A DNA stretch of 64,000 bases from Pseudidiomarina gelatinasegens (GTDB taxonomy: Bacteria > Pseudomonadota > Gammaproteobacteria > Enterobacterales > Alteromonadaceae), in the NCBI RefSeq assembly GCF_004025325.1, contig NZ_RSFE01000001.1, positions 186,001-250,000 of the forward strand, read 5' to 3'. Position 1 is the first letter of the stretch. Each line of letters begins with the position of its first letter. Positions 26,096 through 35,484 of this stretch are shown one piece after another. A program made the translations under genes and the position numbers. The notes beneath the pieces are model-generated. The model searched no databases and was not told the origin of the DNA. It saw only the letters and a program-made list of their open reading frames with translations.

Positions 26096-28558
26096 TTATG
26101 GTTGCACAACATCTGGGTTTTGAACAGGAATAACCGTGTTATCTGTGCTGAACCAAACCGCAGTTTGCGTCTGCATTTCTTGCGTTGCCTCAGGTGAAGC
26201 CGATGGGTCAACAATTGAACCGTGGCTACCCGCCGTGAAGCGCACTGCACCAGAAACCGGCGTACCATCTACAGTCACTAAGGTTTCAGTTACTGCTTCT
26301 AACCCTAATGCCGTAATCAATGGCTCTGTACCTGCCAGTGGCTTATTCGCCACAGCATTCGGAATAACCTGATCAGGTAAGTTCTCAGCGCCATCGCCAA
26401 CAACTTCAATTAAGTGCACAGGCGTTTCCGTCGCAACTAAGCTTGACGCGTAGTTGATTGGGTCAGCTGAGTCCACCACGGTTTGAGCTGCGAAAGCGAA
26501 CTGCTCAAATACCGAAGTAATTGCAGCTTGCTCGGCGCCACTTAGGCTTGCCCAGAACTGGTCATAAACTGAAATCAACAAGCCTTGGAATTCAGGGTCT
26601 GTTGGTGCGACACCTTCAGCTTCTGCAGCTGCGTTAACAGCCGCTGCAAAATCAGCGCTTTGTGCATACAGCAATTGGCTCTTAATAACCGGGCCAAAGC
26701 TATTTGACGCCAACAAGAAGTTGGCAATGCTGCCACCTGGTGCCATGAACGAGCTACCCTGAACTGAGAACAGCGCAGAAGCGGCTTCTAATGGCCCAGT
26801 CATTGGCGTATTTGCTACTGAGCTAAATGCAGTACCAGCAATCGCACCCAGCGAGTGACCCGCAAAGTAAACGCGGTCTGCATCAATTGGAGCGTTAGTT
26901 GCATTCAAGCTTAAGCGCAAACCAAGCAAATCTGATACCGACTGACGTAAGTTGTCACGGGTCGTCAACAAGCTACCTAGATTCATGTAAGCGGTTGCTG
27001 GGCCTTTACCTGAGGTTGCATTGATAGCACCGAAGCCACGGTCACCGTGCAACGGATGGTCAATAGCAACAGTCGCAACACCATTCAATGCCATCATACC
27101 GGCTAACGACAGTGACGTTTCTTTATATGCGGTAATACCGTGTTGGAAAATCGCAATTGGCCAACCGTCAGCTGGCATGGTGATTGGATCCATACCCATA
27201 CCGCCACGCACTGCATTCACAGTTGCCAAATCAGGCACTGTAACCACAGCATCTATGGTGACGTTAGCTTGTACCGCAGGTACTGGGTTGAATTTAGTCA
27301 CGTGACGTTCTTCATCAACGCCTGGGAAGTCCATTGCTGCAACAGCTTCTGGTGTGCTCGCTTGTAAACATGCTTGCACCCAAGCTGGGATAAATGTTGC
27401 TGCGCCACCGCTTAACCACGTTGGGTCAATTGACGGTGTGTTGGTTGGATCAATGGCACCGGCTTGAATTGCACCAAGTACAGATACACCGCTGTCACAT
27501 TTCGCCATCCAACGACCTTCTAAAGGTGCAGTTGGGCTTTCAGCGGTTGGCAACGGCGAGAAATAAGGCAATGTAACCTGGCCACCGTAAACCTGAGCGG
27601 TGCTAGACAGCTGATATGCTGGATTCGATGGGTCATTTGGTAATGCACCCGCCTGAACCAAAGCTTGCGCTGCGTTGTAACCTAACGGCGCCACACCCAA
27701 TGACGGTGACGGCGTACCTGCTTGCGCAGTTGCAGAGAACTGTGCAGCCATCATGGTTTTTACCATGTAGAACGCATCAGCCGTTGATTGCGTGGTGAAG
27801 CTTGACGCGTAAGTTACGGTATCAGTATCTACACCATGCGCAGCCAATGCCGCTTCGTGGCTGTTGATTAAGCCTTGCAAGCTTTGCGCAGATGGATCAG
27901 CAGAAACTGGATCAGTGCTAACGGGACGTTTCATCAAACCATAAGTTTGCGATGCTTTTACCGTACGACCAAGTGAATCTTGAATGTTATCGGTCAACAC
28001 AGCCAAGTAACCCGTTTTCGCTTTAAATGGCTTCAACGGCACCACTGCAACACCTGCAGGGCCGGTAGCTTTCACGATAAAGTCTTGACCATGAACCAGC
28101 TCAGCGGCTACCGCACAGGTTACTGCTGGGCTTGGCGCTGCGGCACAAGAGGCGCTCACGTCACTGCCACCCATGATGGTTTCAAATACACGGATTGAAC
28201 CGGGAGCTTCAAGCGACGCTGCGCTTACAGTAACCTGGTCACCGTTTTCATCTGTTGGCAATGAAAAGCTGAATGTTAACGTTGAGTGCGTGCCCCAACC
28301 GTCTAAGCCGTTAATCGCAACCTGCGGGTTTCCACCGTCAGTTGGGTCGGCCACAGGAATATTAAGGGTACCGTCTACAGTACCACCTAACAAAATATTG
28401 CTCGGCACGGGTACCTGACCGTTTGACGGGTCAAATACAACGCGTGTTGCTGCTACTTGATATTCGGCTTTCACCGATTCTGGCGCATCTTCGCCGCTAC
28501 CACAGCCGACTAAGCTGAGTGCGCTACCGATCGCTGTTACAAGCAAGAGTTTTTTCAT
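26096..28558 (-). CDS. VolA/Pla-1 family extracellular lipase lipoprotein
   Basis: An 820-residue lipoprotein (lipobox LVGC, GSGEDAP following) of the VolA/Pla-1/cef lipase group, surface-exposed lysophospholipases known from Vibrio and related bacteria. The alpha/beta hydrolase nucleophile is in YFAGHSLGAIAGTAF, about residue 580. IAIFQHGITAYKETSL is the likely oxyanion strand, and a histidine near the C-terminus in TAGSHGSIVDP is the likely third catalytic residue. The N-terminal 200 residues are beta-rich, low in charge and proline/alanine-rich. This suggests release of fatty acids from host or environmental phospholipids. Confidence 0.88.
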   Translation of the reverse strand: MKKLLLVTAIGSALSLVGCGSGEDAPESVKAEYQVAATRVVFDPSNGQVPVPSNILLGGTVDGTLNIPVADPTDGGNPQVAINGLDGWGTHSTLTFSFSLPTDENGDQVTVSAASLEAPGSIRVFETIMGGSDVSASCAAAPSPAVTCAVAAELVHGQDFIVKATGPAGVAVVPLKPFKAKTGYLAVLTDNIQDSLGRTVKASQTYGLMKRPVSTDPVSADPSAQSLQGLINSHEAALAAHGVDTDTVTYASSFTTQSTADAFYMVKTMMAAQFSATAQAGTPSPSLGVAPLGYNAAQALVQAGALPNDPSNPAYQLSSTAQVYGGQVTLPYFSPLPTAESPTAPLEGRWMAKCDSGVSVLGAIQAGAIDPTNTPSIDPTWLSGGAATFIPAWVQACLQASTPEAVAAMDFPGVDEERHVTKFNPVPAVQANVTIDAVVTVPDLATVNAVRGGMGMDPITMPADGWPIAIFQHGITAYKETSLSLAGMMALNGVATVAIDHPLHGDRGFGAINATSGKGPATAYMNLGSLLTTRDNLRQSVSDLLGLRLSLNATNAPIDADRVYFAGHSLGAIAGTAFSSVANTPMTGPLEAASALFSVQGSSFMAPGGSIANFLLASNSFGPVIKSQLLYAQSADFAAAVNAAAEAEGVAPTDPEFQGLLISVYDQFWASLSGAEQAAITSVFEQFAFAAQTVVDSADPINYASSLVATETPVHLIEVVGDGAENLPDQVIPNAVANKPLAGTEPLITALGLEAVTETLVTVDGTPVSGAVRFTAGSHGSIVDPSASPEATQEMQTQTAVWFSTDNTVIPVQNPDVVQP

Positions 28559-28818
28559 GAGGCTTCCCCAATCCTTGTTCGTGTTGTTATGTATTGAGCA
28601 CCTGCAGGATGCTATTGTTCGTTTCGCCTATCATCGCCTTTTTAAACTGGTACGACAAGACGTTTTAATTAACAAAATTTTATACACTGTCTGAGCGTAA
28701 CTTGAAAGTATTTCTCAATAATTTATCTGCACCTGCTGAGAATAATAGCAAAAACCAGTACACTTACCGAATCCACATATTAATTTAAACGTTCAGTTAA
28801 CTAGAGTGTAAGCATAAA

Positions 28819-29601
28819 ATGAACGCAATGCATAATACCCAAAAGAATACCCAAGAAAATGCCCCAAAAGATTACGCGATAAAACCCGATTCACTTGCCG
28901 GTAAAACGATTTTAGTGACCGGCGCTGGCGACGGAATCGGTCGTGAAGCAGCTAAAACCTTTGCCCATTGCGGCGCCACTGTAATTCTACTCGGTCGCAC
29001 AGTGAAGAAGCTTGAAGCGGTTTACGATGAGATCGTTGCCGCAGGTGGCCCTGAGCCAGCAATTGTTCCACTTGACATGAAAGGTGCGACAAAATCTCAC
29101 TACCAAGGCATGGCTGCCACTATTGTTGAACAGTTTGGACACCTCGACGGCCTGCTACAGAATGCAAGCTTGTTGGGGGTGTTGTCACCGTTTGAGCACA
29201 TTGACCACGACTCGTGGAACGACATCATGCAAGTAAACGTCACCGCACAATTCATGATGACTCAAGCGTTAATGCCAGCTTTGAAGAAAGCACCGCACGC
29301 AAGCATCGTGTTCACGTCTTCAGGTGTCGGCCGCCAAGGCAAAGCCTTTTGGGGCCCTTACGCCGTCAGCAAATTTGCAACCGAAGGTTTAGCACAAGTT
29401 ATGGCCGACGAGTACGATGGCACCAATTTGCGCGTGAATGTGATTAACCCAGGCGCCACTCGCACCACCATGCGTTCAAAAGCCTACCCAGCCGAAGATC
29501 CCAACAAACTAAAGACCCCAGCGGATTTAATGCCGTTGTATGTGTATTTGATGGCGGACGATAGCATCGGCGTGAATAATCAATCCCTAAACGCACAGTA
29601 A
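28819..29601 (+). CDS. yciK: YciK family short-chain oxidoreductase
   Basis: SDR protein of 260 residues. TGAGDGIGREAAKTF is the nucleotide-binding motif, NASLLG the NAG-like motif, and S...YAVSK supplies the catalytic Tyr and Lys. NPGATRTTMRSKAYPAEDPNKLKTP closely matches YciK C-termini. Substrate is not established for YciK. The N-terminus has about 25 extra polar residues before the Rossmann motif, which may be trimmed to a later ATG (MHNTQKN). A palindromic repeat begins 10 bases after the stop. Confidence 0.88.
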   Translation: MNAMHNTQKNTQENAPKDYAIKPDSLAGKTILVTGAGDGIGREAAKTFAHCGATVILLGRTVKKLEAVYDEIVAAGGPEPAIVPLDMKGATKSHYQGMAATIVEQFGHLDGLLQNASLLGVLSPFEHIDHDSWNDIMQVNVTAQFMMTQALMPALKKAPHASIVFTSSGVGRQGKAFWGPYAVSKFATEGLAQVMADEYDGTNLRVNVINPGATRTTMRSKAYPAEDPNKLKTPADLMPLYVYLMADDSIGVNNQSLNAQ

Positions 29602-29610
29602 AACCTGAAA

Positions 29611-29727
29611 GCGTTATTCGTGCGCTTCGCTGTTCGTACGCTGCGCTGCTCGTGCGCTTCGCTTTTCGAACAGTGCGCAGCACGGACGAATAGTGAGCGT
29701 AGCGAACGTACGAATAACGATTAACGC
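29611..29727. repeat. Intergenic palindromic repeat, copy 2
   Basis: Begins GCGTTATTCGTGCGCTTCGC and ends ACGAATAACGATTAACGC. The inner part repeats GTGCGCTTCGCT-like and AGTGCGCAGCAC-like blocks in opposite orientation. It fills most of the space between yciK and the csoR promoter, whose -35 box begins two bases after its end. Confidence 0.85.
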
Positions 29728-29729
29728 CC

Positions 29730-29758
29730 TTGATCTTTATAGGGTAGCCCCCTATACT
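29730..29758 (+). promoter_or_regulatory. csoR-copA promoter with CsoR-type operator in the spacer
   Basis: TTGATC (29730-29735) and TATACT (29753-29758) are separated by exactly 17 bases. TATAGGG and CCCTATA (29738-29744 and 29750-29756) form a perfect seven-base inverted repeat with a five-base centre, filling the spacer and part of the -10 box. GC-rich cores with AT flanks are typical of CsoR/FrmR-family operators. The next genes are a CsoR-like repressor and a copper ATPase, so this is the probable copper-responsive switch. Confidence 0.75.
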
Positions 29759-29784
29759 TTATTCATCATATAACCGAGGTTTTA

Positions 29785-30075
29785 ATGATGAAGCACACTG
29801 TTACGCCGCACCCTGATAAGTTAAAACAAAATTTAAAACAACGACTTGCCCGAATAGAAGGCCAGGTGCGAGGTCTGCAACGGATGGTCGAAACCGACAC
29901 GTACTGCGACGACATTTTAAATCAGATAGCTTCGGTGCAAGCTGCTCTGACTGGAGTTTCTCGCAAGCTACTCACCCAACACATGCACAGCTGTGTCAAA
30001 CATCGGCTCAATGCAGGTGATGACAGTGTGCTGGATGAACTAGACACCACCATTGAGCGTTTATTGAAACGCTGA
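29785..30075 (+). CDS. csoR: CsoR-family copper-sensing transcriptional repressor
   Basis: A 96-residue all-helical metal-sensing repressor of the DUF156 family. Cys41, His66 and Cys70 have the spacing (25 and 4) of the Cu(I)-binding Cys36/His61/Cys65 of CsoR, and Tyr40 precedes the first cysteine as in CsoR. LARIEGQVRGLQRMVE is the DNA-contacting helix. Copper binding should release it from the operator just upstream (29738-29756). copA starts 10 bases after its stop. FrmR and RcnR relatives have a different ligand set, so copper is the most likely inducer. Confidence 0.92.
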   Translation: MMKHTVTPHPDKLKQNLKQRLARIEGQVRGLQRMVETDTYCDDILNQIASVQAALTGVSRKLLTQHMHSCVKHRLNAGDDSVLDELDTTIERLLKR

Positions 30076-30085
30076 GGAGATTTCT

Positions 30086-32326
30086 ATGGCTACGCAACAG
30101 TATCAATTACAGCTAGCGGGCATGAGTTGTGCCGGCTGTGCTAAATCAATTGAAAAAGCACTGAATACGGTCACAGGCGTCACCTCTGTGAATGTTAACT
30201 TCGCCAATGAGGTCGCTGCGGTTGAAGGTGAAAACCTAGCACCTGATGCGTTGGTTCAAGCAGTGAAGGACGCAGGGTATGACGCCAGCGTTATTGACCA
30301 TGACAAAGGCAGTGCTGATGAACCTGACCAGCGCGAGCAAGCACAGCGCATTCAGTTTATTAAATTCATTGCCGCAGCTATTTTATCGGCACCTTTGCTG
30401 TATAGCATGGTCGGCCATTTCAGCTGGACCCAGGGCATTTATGTGCCCGAGTGGGTCATGAACCCGTGGGTGCAAATGGCCCTCGCAACACCCGTGCAAT
30501 TTATTATCGGTTGGCAGTTTTATAAAGGCAGCTACACCGCCTTGCGCGGCGGTGCGGCCAATATGGATGTGTTGGTTGCGCTGGGCACCTCGGCGGCTTA
30601 CTTCTACAGTGTGTACCTTGCCACAACTGGCGGCGCTGAGGTTGCCCATCAAGGCCTCTACTTTGAAACCAGCGCGGTACTGATCACGCTCATCCTACTC
30701 GGTAAGTGGTTTGAAGCGCGGGCTAAAGGCCGTTCTTCTGCGGCCATTAAACAACTGCTAAATCTGCAACCCAAACAAGCCATTCGGGAGCTTGTTGACG
30801 GCACCACTGAGAACGTTGATGTAGCATCACTTAAAGTTGACGACTTGGTGCATATTAAGCCCGGTCAGCAGGTTCCTGCCGACAGTAAAGTGATATCCGG
30901 CGAAAGTGCAGTCGACGAATCCATGCTGACAGGCGAAAGCGTGCCGGTAGATAAACATGAAGGCGATAACCTAACTGGTGGCACGGTAAATAAAAACGGT
31001 TTCATTAAAGCTCAAGTCACGCGCTTGGGTAAAGACTCGGCGCTAGCACAAATCATCAAAGTTGTTGAGCAAGCGCAAAACTCCAAGGCCCCTATTCAAC
31101 GTCTTGCCGATCGCGTATCCGCTATTTTCGTGCCCGTTGTATTGGGTATAGCTTTGGTTACATTTTTGGTTTGGGCGTTCTGGCTCGAGCCTGGCGATTA
31201 TGGTTCAGCGCTCGAAGCAACGGTGGCGGTATTAGTCATTGCTTGCCCCTGTGCACTCGGTTTAGCCACCCCAACCTCGATTATGGCGGGCTCTGGACGG
31301 GCAGCGCAAATGGGCGTGCTATTTAAGCAAAGCGATGTGCTCGAAATTACGCACAATGTGACAACCATAGTGCTTGATAAAACCGGAACCATTACCGAAG
31401 GCAAACCCAAGCTCACTGATCTGGAGCTTGATCTAAAAGACACTGAAGAACTTAGCGAAAGTGACTTAAAAGCTGCTATCAAAGCGCTTGAGCAACAGTC
31501 GGAGCACCCGTTAGCGCAAGCGATTGTCAGCGGCATAGACGAAACAACCAAACAGCTAAGCATTAGCAACTTTCATGCCCATGAAGGGCGCGGTGTGTCC
31601 GCAAAAATCACACTCAATAACAGTCAGCATACGATTCGTTTGGGTAACAGCCGACTGATGCAGGACAACGATATTACCTGCGATACATGGCAAGAACGTA
31701 AAGAAGCATTGGAACAACAAGGCAAAACTGCCATGTTGATCAGTTGGAATCAACAAGCTGTCGGCATTGTTGCTGTTGCCGACACCGTGCGCGAGCATGC
31801 TAAAGAAGCCGTTAGTGCATTAAAGCAACGCGGCCTCAAAGTTGTCATGATCACCGGGGACAATCAGCGCACCGCCGATGCCATCGCCAAACAAGTCGGC
31901 ATTGAGCATATATTTGCTGAGGTACTGCCGGAACTCAAAGCTGAGCATGTGAAGAAATTACAAGCACAAGGCGAATTGGTTGCCATGGTCGGTGATGGTA
32001 TTAACGATGCCCCAGCACTCGCCTCTGCCGACGTCGGTATCGCTATGGGTACAGGTACTGATGTTGCACTCGAAACTGCGGATATCGCGCTTATGCGAGC
32101 TGATTTACGCAGTTTAGTTGATGCACTTTACGTCAGCGAGAAAACGGTTCGTAACATCCGCCAGAACTTATTTTGGGCATTTGCGTATAACACCTTAGGC
32201 ATCCCTGTTGCTGCGGCGGGGCTCTTAGCACCTTGGTTGGCTGGTGGTGCGATGGCCTTAAGCTCTGTATCGGTGGTACTGAACGCGCTACGTTTACAGC
32301 GATTGCCGATTAAACGCGACAGTTAG
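30086..32326 (+). CDS. copA: Copper-exporting P1B-type ATPase CopA
   Basis: Inner membrane copper efflux pump of 746 residues. One N-terminal HMA domain carries MSCAGC (Cys15, Cys18). Eight membrane segments include ACPCALGLATP, the CPC metal site, at about residue 384. LDKTGTIT holds the phosphorylated aspartate, EQQSEHPLAQA the P1B HP motif, and GDGINDAPAL the hinge. The actuator TGESVPVDK is also present. GAGGAG precedes the ATG. It forms a unit with csoR; copper(I) export to the periplasm is the expected role. Confidence 0.96.
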   Translation: MATQQYQLQLAGMSCAGCAKSIEKALNTVTGVTSVNVNFANEVAAVEGENLAPDALVQAVKDAGYDASVIDHDKGSADEPDQREQAQRIQFIKFIAAAILSAPLLYSMVGHFSWTQGIYVPEWVMNPWVQMALATPVQFIIGWQFYKGSYTALRGGAANMDVLVALGTSAAYFYSVYLATTGGAEVAHQGLYFETSAVLITLILLGKWFEARAKGRSSAAIKQLLNLQPKQAIRELVDGTTENVDVASLKVDDLVHIKPGQQVPADSKVISGESAVDESMLTGESVPVDKHEGDNLTGGTVNKNGFIKAQVTRLGKDSALAQIIKVVEQAQNSKAPIQRLADRVSAIFVPVVLGIALVTFLVWAFWLEPGDYGSALEATVAVLVIACPCALGLATPTSIMAGSGRAAQMGVLFKQSDVLEITHNVTTIVLDKTGTITEGKPKLTDLELDLKDTEELSESDLKAAIKALEQQSEHPLAQAIVSGIDETTKQLSISNFHAHEGRGVSAKITLNNSQHTIRLGNSRLMQDNDITCDTWQERKEALEQQGKTAMLISWNQQAVGIVAVADTVREHAKEAVSALKQRGLKVVMITGDNQRTADAIAKQVGIEHIFAEVLPELKAEHVKKLQAQGELVAMVGDGINDAPALASADVGIAMGTGTDVALETADIALMRADLRSLVDALYVSEKTVRNIRQNLFWAFAYNTLGIPVAAAGLLAPWLAGGAMALSSVSVVLNALRLQRLPIKRDS

Positions 32327-32391
32327 CTTGTGTTTCGGCGCTGAACGCGCCACGATACATACTACAACTCGGGCTAAAGGCAACGAACTCT

Positions 32392-33369
32392 ATGCTAGCT
32401 GTAACCATGGCGATGGCCGCAACAATAAACGTTGCGGCACTTGAAACAAAAACCGATGTGCACTGGATAGGCGTGAGTGCGCCAACCACGAATGTAGTGT
32501 GGTTGAGCGGCTCCAACGCCACCATAGCGCGCAGCCTTGACGCTGGCGAAACGTGGGACTTTTCACAACCCGCCTCAGCAACGCTCCAGTTTCGTGATAT
32601 TGAAGCACTCGATGCCAACCATGCATATGCACTCAGCATTGGCGAAAATGGTGACTCCCGAATTTATTACACCTCAAACGGCGGCCGTGACTGGCAACTG
32701 CGTTTTCGCGCCGGTAGCAATCAATTTCTAAACTGCATTGCAACAGCCAGTTCTAACGAAGCGTGGGTTTACGGTGACAGTAAAGAAAGCAGATGGGAAA
32801 TGGTGCGCAGTGCGGACGGTCGCAACTGGCTTTCTGCCAGTAATGTGGTCGACAGCCAGCCCCTACCCGATGAAGGTGGTTTGGCTGCGAGCGGCGGCTG
32901 TGTACGCTATAACAATAAAGTTTGGGCTATTGGTACTGCCAACGGGCATACCGCACGGCTGTTAGTAAAACGTAATTTTGGCATTCGTTTCAAGGCCATT
33001 GATACGCCGCTTCCTGCAGGTCCAGGAGCTGGTATTGCTAGTGTTTGGCCATTCAGTGAAACCCACGTATTGTTAGCTGGCGGTGATTTAAGCAACGCCG
33101 CTGCACGCCCCCGCTTGGTGGAATACAAAGACGATACCTTTACGCCCTTGGCTGAGCCGCCACTGGAAGGTGCACTTTATAGTCTAACCGTGCGTGCTAA
33201 CCAAGACATGATTGTATCCAACCCCGCTGGCGCGGCTTATTTTCACGCGTCCGAACAACGCTGGCAGTCATTGAGCGACGCCAACGTGTGGAACAGCGCC
33301 TGCATTCAAAATCGCTGCTATTTAGTTGGCAAGGAAGGGTACGTCGCGCGCATCAGCTTCGATGAGTAA
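32392..33369 (+). CDS. Exported BNR/YCF48-like beta-propeller protein
   Basis: A 325-residue protein with a short signal-like N-terminus (MLAVTMAMAATINVAA). Repeated blades show the BNR pattern, for example ARSLDAGETWDF, YYTSNGGRDWQL and VRSADGRNWL, placing a Ser/Asp-x-Asp/Gly-Gly-x-x-W turn at intervals. The catalytic residues of sialidases are not evident. Such proteins are often labelled WD40/YVTN/BNR repeat or YCF48-like. The ribosome site before the ATG is weak. Its 3' end overlaps the convergent sulfurtransferase fusion by 48 bases. Function unknown. Confidence 0.78.
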   Translation: MLAVTMAMAATINVAALETKTDVHWIGVSAPTTNVVWLSGSNATIARSLDAGETWDFSQPASATLQFRDIEALDANHAYALSIGENGDSRIYYTSNGGRDWQLRFRAGSNQFLNCIATASSNEAWVYGDSKESRWEMVRSADGRNWLSASNVVDSQPLPDEGGLAASGGCVRYNNKVWAIGTANGHTARLLVKRNFGIRFKAIDTPLPAGPGAGIASVWPFSETHVLLAGGDLSNAAARPRLVEYKDDTFTPLAEPPLEGALYSLTVRANQDMIVSNPAGAAYFHASEQRWQSLSDANVWNSACIQNRCYLVGKEGYVARISFDE

Positions 33370-35469
33370 AGCAGTTCCGCCAGTTAAATGACTCACTTTG
33401 CAAAATCCGTGGCGGGCTAACACTTGTGCCGCTACCGCACTGCGGTGACCAGAGCGGCACACACAAACGATAGGCCGCTGAGCAAACTTGTCTCGGTGGG
33501 TGTAAATAAATTGCACCAAGCGTGTCAGCGGTACATTGATAACTTCAGCATCCACCGACAGCTCGCGAACTTGATGCTCTTGCTGCTCGCGCACGTCGAC
33601 AACTAAAGTCTCTGGCTGTTTTAGCCATTCTTGTTGCTGCTCTAAAGGCACATCAACCAACTGACAAGCCACGCATTCATCGGCAACTTCACAAAGCCGC
33701 TGTACCACGCGGAACGAGTCATCGCGGCTAGCAAGTAATAACGTTTGGTCATGAACCAAAGACTTAAGCAGTTTGGCGTCTTGATGCTCACCGATAAAGG
33801 CAAAATCGACATGCGGAGACGGATGCTCTGCCGCCAACGGTGAACTCAACAGATAAACTGGCAACCGTGTGCCAACACGATAAAGTCGGCGCTTACCAAC
33901 CGGCAAACAGCCAAACACCGGTGTCTCGCACTCAGCAGGAGCATCACAGCCACCAACGTGCTGCTCGGGCCAACCCACCGCGTCGCGCGCAGCGCTACAA
34001 CCACTTGCGCATAATAATTGCGCTAACATCGCGGCTGGGCTATCAGGTTGATGCGGTTGCGTCGACAGCACAGCCCGCACTTTATAATTTTGACACGCAA
34101 CTAATCGCTCAATGCGTTCAGCGAGTTCCGGAACAGGGTCGATGACCGCCATTTCCTTAGCCGCTTTATCAATCAACAAATAGCAACAGTGGGTATCAAA
34201 ACGCAATTGCACCACGCCATCTAAATCACTGTCTATATCTTCGTTGATATCAGAAACCAGCAAGCATGACTGACGCAAAGCTTTAGCCGCATCACGAATG
34301 CGTTCACAAGCAGCATCAATCGTTGCTGCTTGTGTGGCGGGGCCAAATGACAAGCGAATGGCTGAGCTTGAACGCCATTTCTCTAACCCCATCGCATCAA
34401 GCACAAAGCTTTGGGTAACACCTGAACTGCATGCAGAGCCAGAGCTGACTCGAATATTAGCCGCATCAAACACGTCCATAATGTCGCGCGACGGCACACC
34501 GCGAACGGAAAAGTTCAGCGTAGTAGGTACCGAATGCTTGAAGTCATGATTTAACTGTAAGGTAGGAAACACACTACGCAAGGCCGCTAACAACTGGGCG
34601 CGGTAGGCTTCCAATGTTTCTTCAGTTTGAAATACACGTTGCTGCTTATCTAACAACAACTCAAACAGCGCATGCAAAGCAGCAATGCCTGGCAAGTTCT
34701 CGGTACCGGACCGCTGACCTTGTTCCTGCCCGCCGCCGATGATTAATGGGGTAAATGGCGCCGCGTCGCGCACATAAATAAAGCCGATGCCTTTCGGTCC
34801 ATACAGCTTGTGCCCACTAAATGGCGCATAATCAATGGTGGTTTCAGAAATCTGTAGATGTTGCTTACCTAATGCCTGCACACAATCAACCATCCACGGC
34901 ACCGATTCATTGTGCGTACGGATAACCTTCTCTAGTGCAACGAGGTCTTGCTTAACGCCGGTTTCATTGTTTACCGCCATGGTGCAAATCATGTGGGCAG
35001 CGCCAACATGCTCAGCAATAAACTGGTGATCAAGCAAGCCATTCTTATCAACCGGAATGGCTTTCAACTCCGCATTAAGTTGCAGTAACTTATTCCAGTG
35101 CTCAAGCGCTTGCGGCACCGCTTTGTGTTCTGTTGCACCATACAACAACCAACGGCGCGCACCGCTATTGGTGTTATCTCGCGCCGCAATTAAGGCCGAC
35201 AATACCGCGGTTTGAATGCCTTCGGTGGCACCACTGGTAAAAAATAGGCGCCCTGCGCGCGCGCCAATCACCTGTCGCCCAAGGCGACGGGTATTATCAA
35301 GAATATAGCGCGCTTGTAAGCCAGCAATGTGGCTGCTTGAGGGGTTACCGAAGACATGTTCCATGACATGTTCGACGGCCTGAGCGATTTGCGGCAACAC
35401 CGGTGTGGTTGCGTTACAATCAAGATAAATTTCAGCCGCTTTCGGGCGAATTTGTACCGGCGTTACCAT
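33322..35469 (-). CDS. Cysteine desulfurase / ETHE1-like / rhodanese fusion protein
   Basis: A 715-residue three-part protein. Residues 1-400 are a NifS-type class V aminotransferase: PLP lysine Lys221 in FSGHKLYG, His115 in GATEHK, and the sulfur-carrying Cys347 in SGSACSSG. Residues about 415-600 align with ETHE1-like persulfide dioxygenases (LLIDKAAKEMAVIDPVPEL, then VLSTQPHQPDS), but the HxHxDH metal motif is degraded. Residues 610-715 are a rhodanese domain with Cys671 in CRSGHRS. This could pass persulfide sulfur from desulfurase to rhodanese on one chain. It lies 15 bases downstream of nqrM and probably belongs to the nqr unit, suggesting sulfur supply for Na+-NQR iron-sulfur centres; this is inference. 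Confidence 0.88.
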   Translation of the reverse strand: MVTPVQIRPKAAEIYLDCNATTPVLPQIAQAVEHVMEHVFGNPSSSHIAGLQARYILDNTRRLGRQVIGARAGRLFFTSGATEGIQTAVLSALIAARDNTNSGARRWLLYGATEHKAVPQALEHWNKLLQLNAELKAIPVDKNGLLDHQFIAEHVGAAHMICTMAVNNETGVKQDLVALEKVIRTHNESVPWMVDCVQALGKQHLQISETTIDYAPFSGHKLYGPKGIGFIYVRDAAPFTPLIIGGGQEQGQRSGTENLPGIAALHALFELLLDKQQRVFQTEETLEAYRAQLLAALRSVFPTLQLNHDFKHSVPTTLNFSVRGVPSRDIMDVFDAANIRVSSGSACSSGVTQSFVLDAMGLEKWRSSSAIRLSFGPATQAATIDAACERIRDAAKALRQSCLLVSDINEDIDSDLDGVVQLRFDTHCCYLLIDKAAKEMAVIDPVPELAERIERLVACQNYKVRAVLSTQPHQPDSPAAMLAQLLCASGCSAARDAVGWPEQHVGGCDAPAECETPVFGCLPVGKRRLYRVGTRLPVYLLSSPLAAEHPSPHVDFAFIGEHQDAKLLKSLVHDQTLLLASRDDSFRVVQRLCEVADECVACQLVDVPLEQQQEWLKQPETLVVDVREQQEHQVRELSVDAEVINVPLTRLVQFIYTHRDKFAQRPIVCVCRSGHRSAVAAQVLARHGFCKVSHLTGGTALLIEADARDVPFLAN

Positions 35470-35484
35470 TGAATCAACTCCTTG

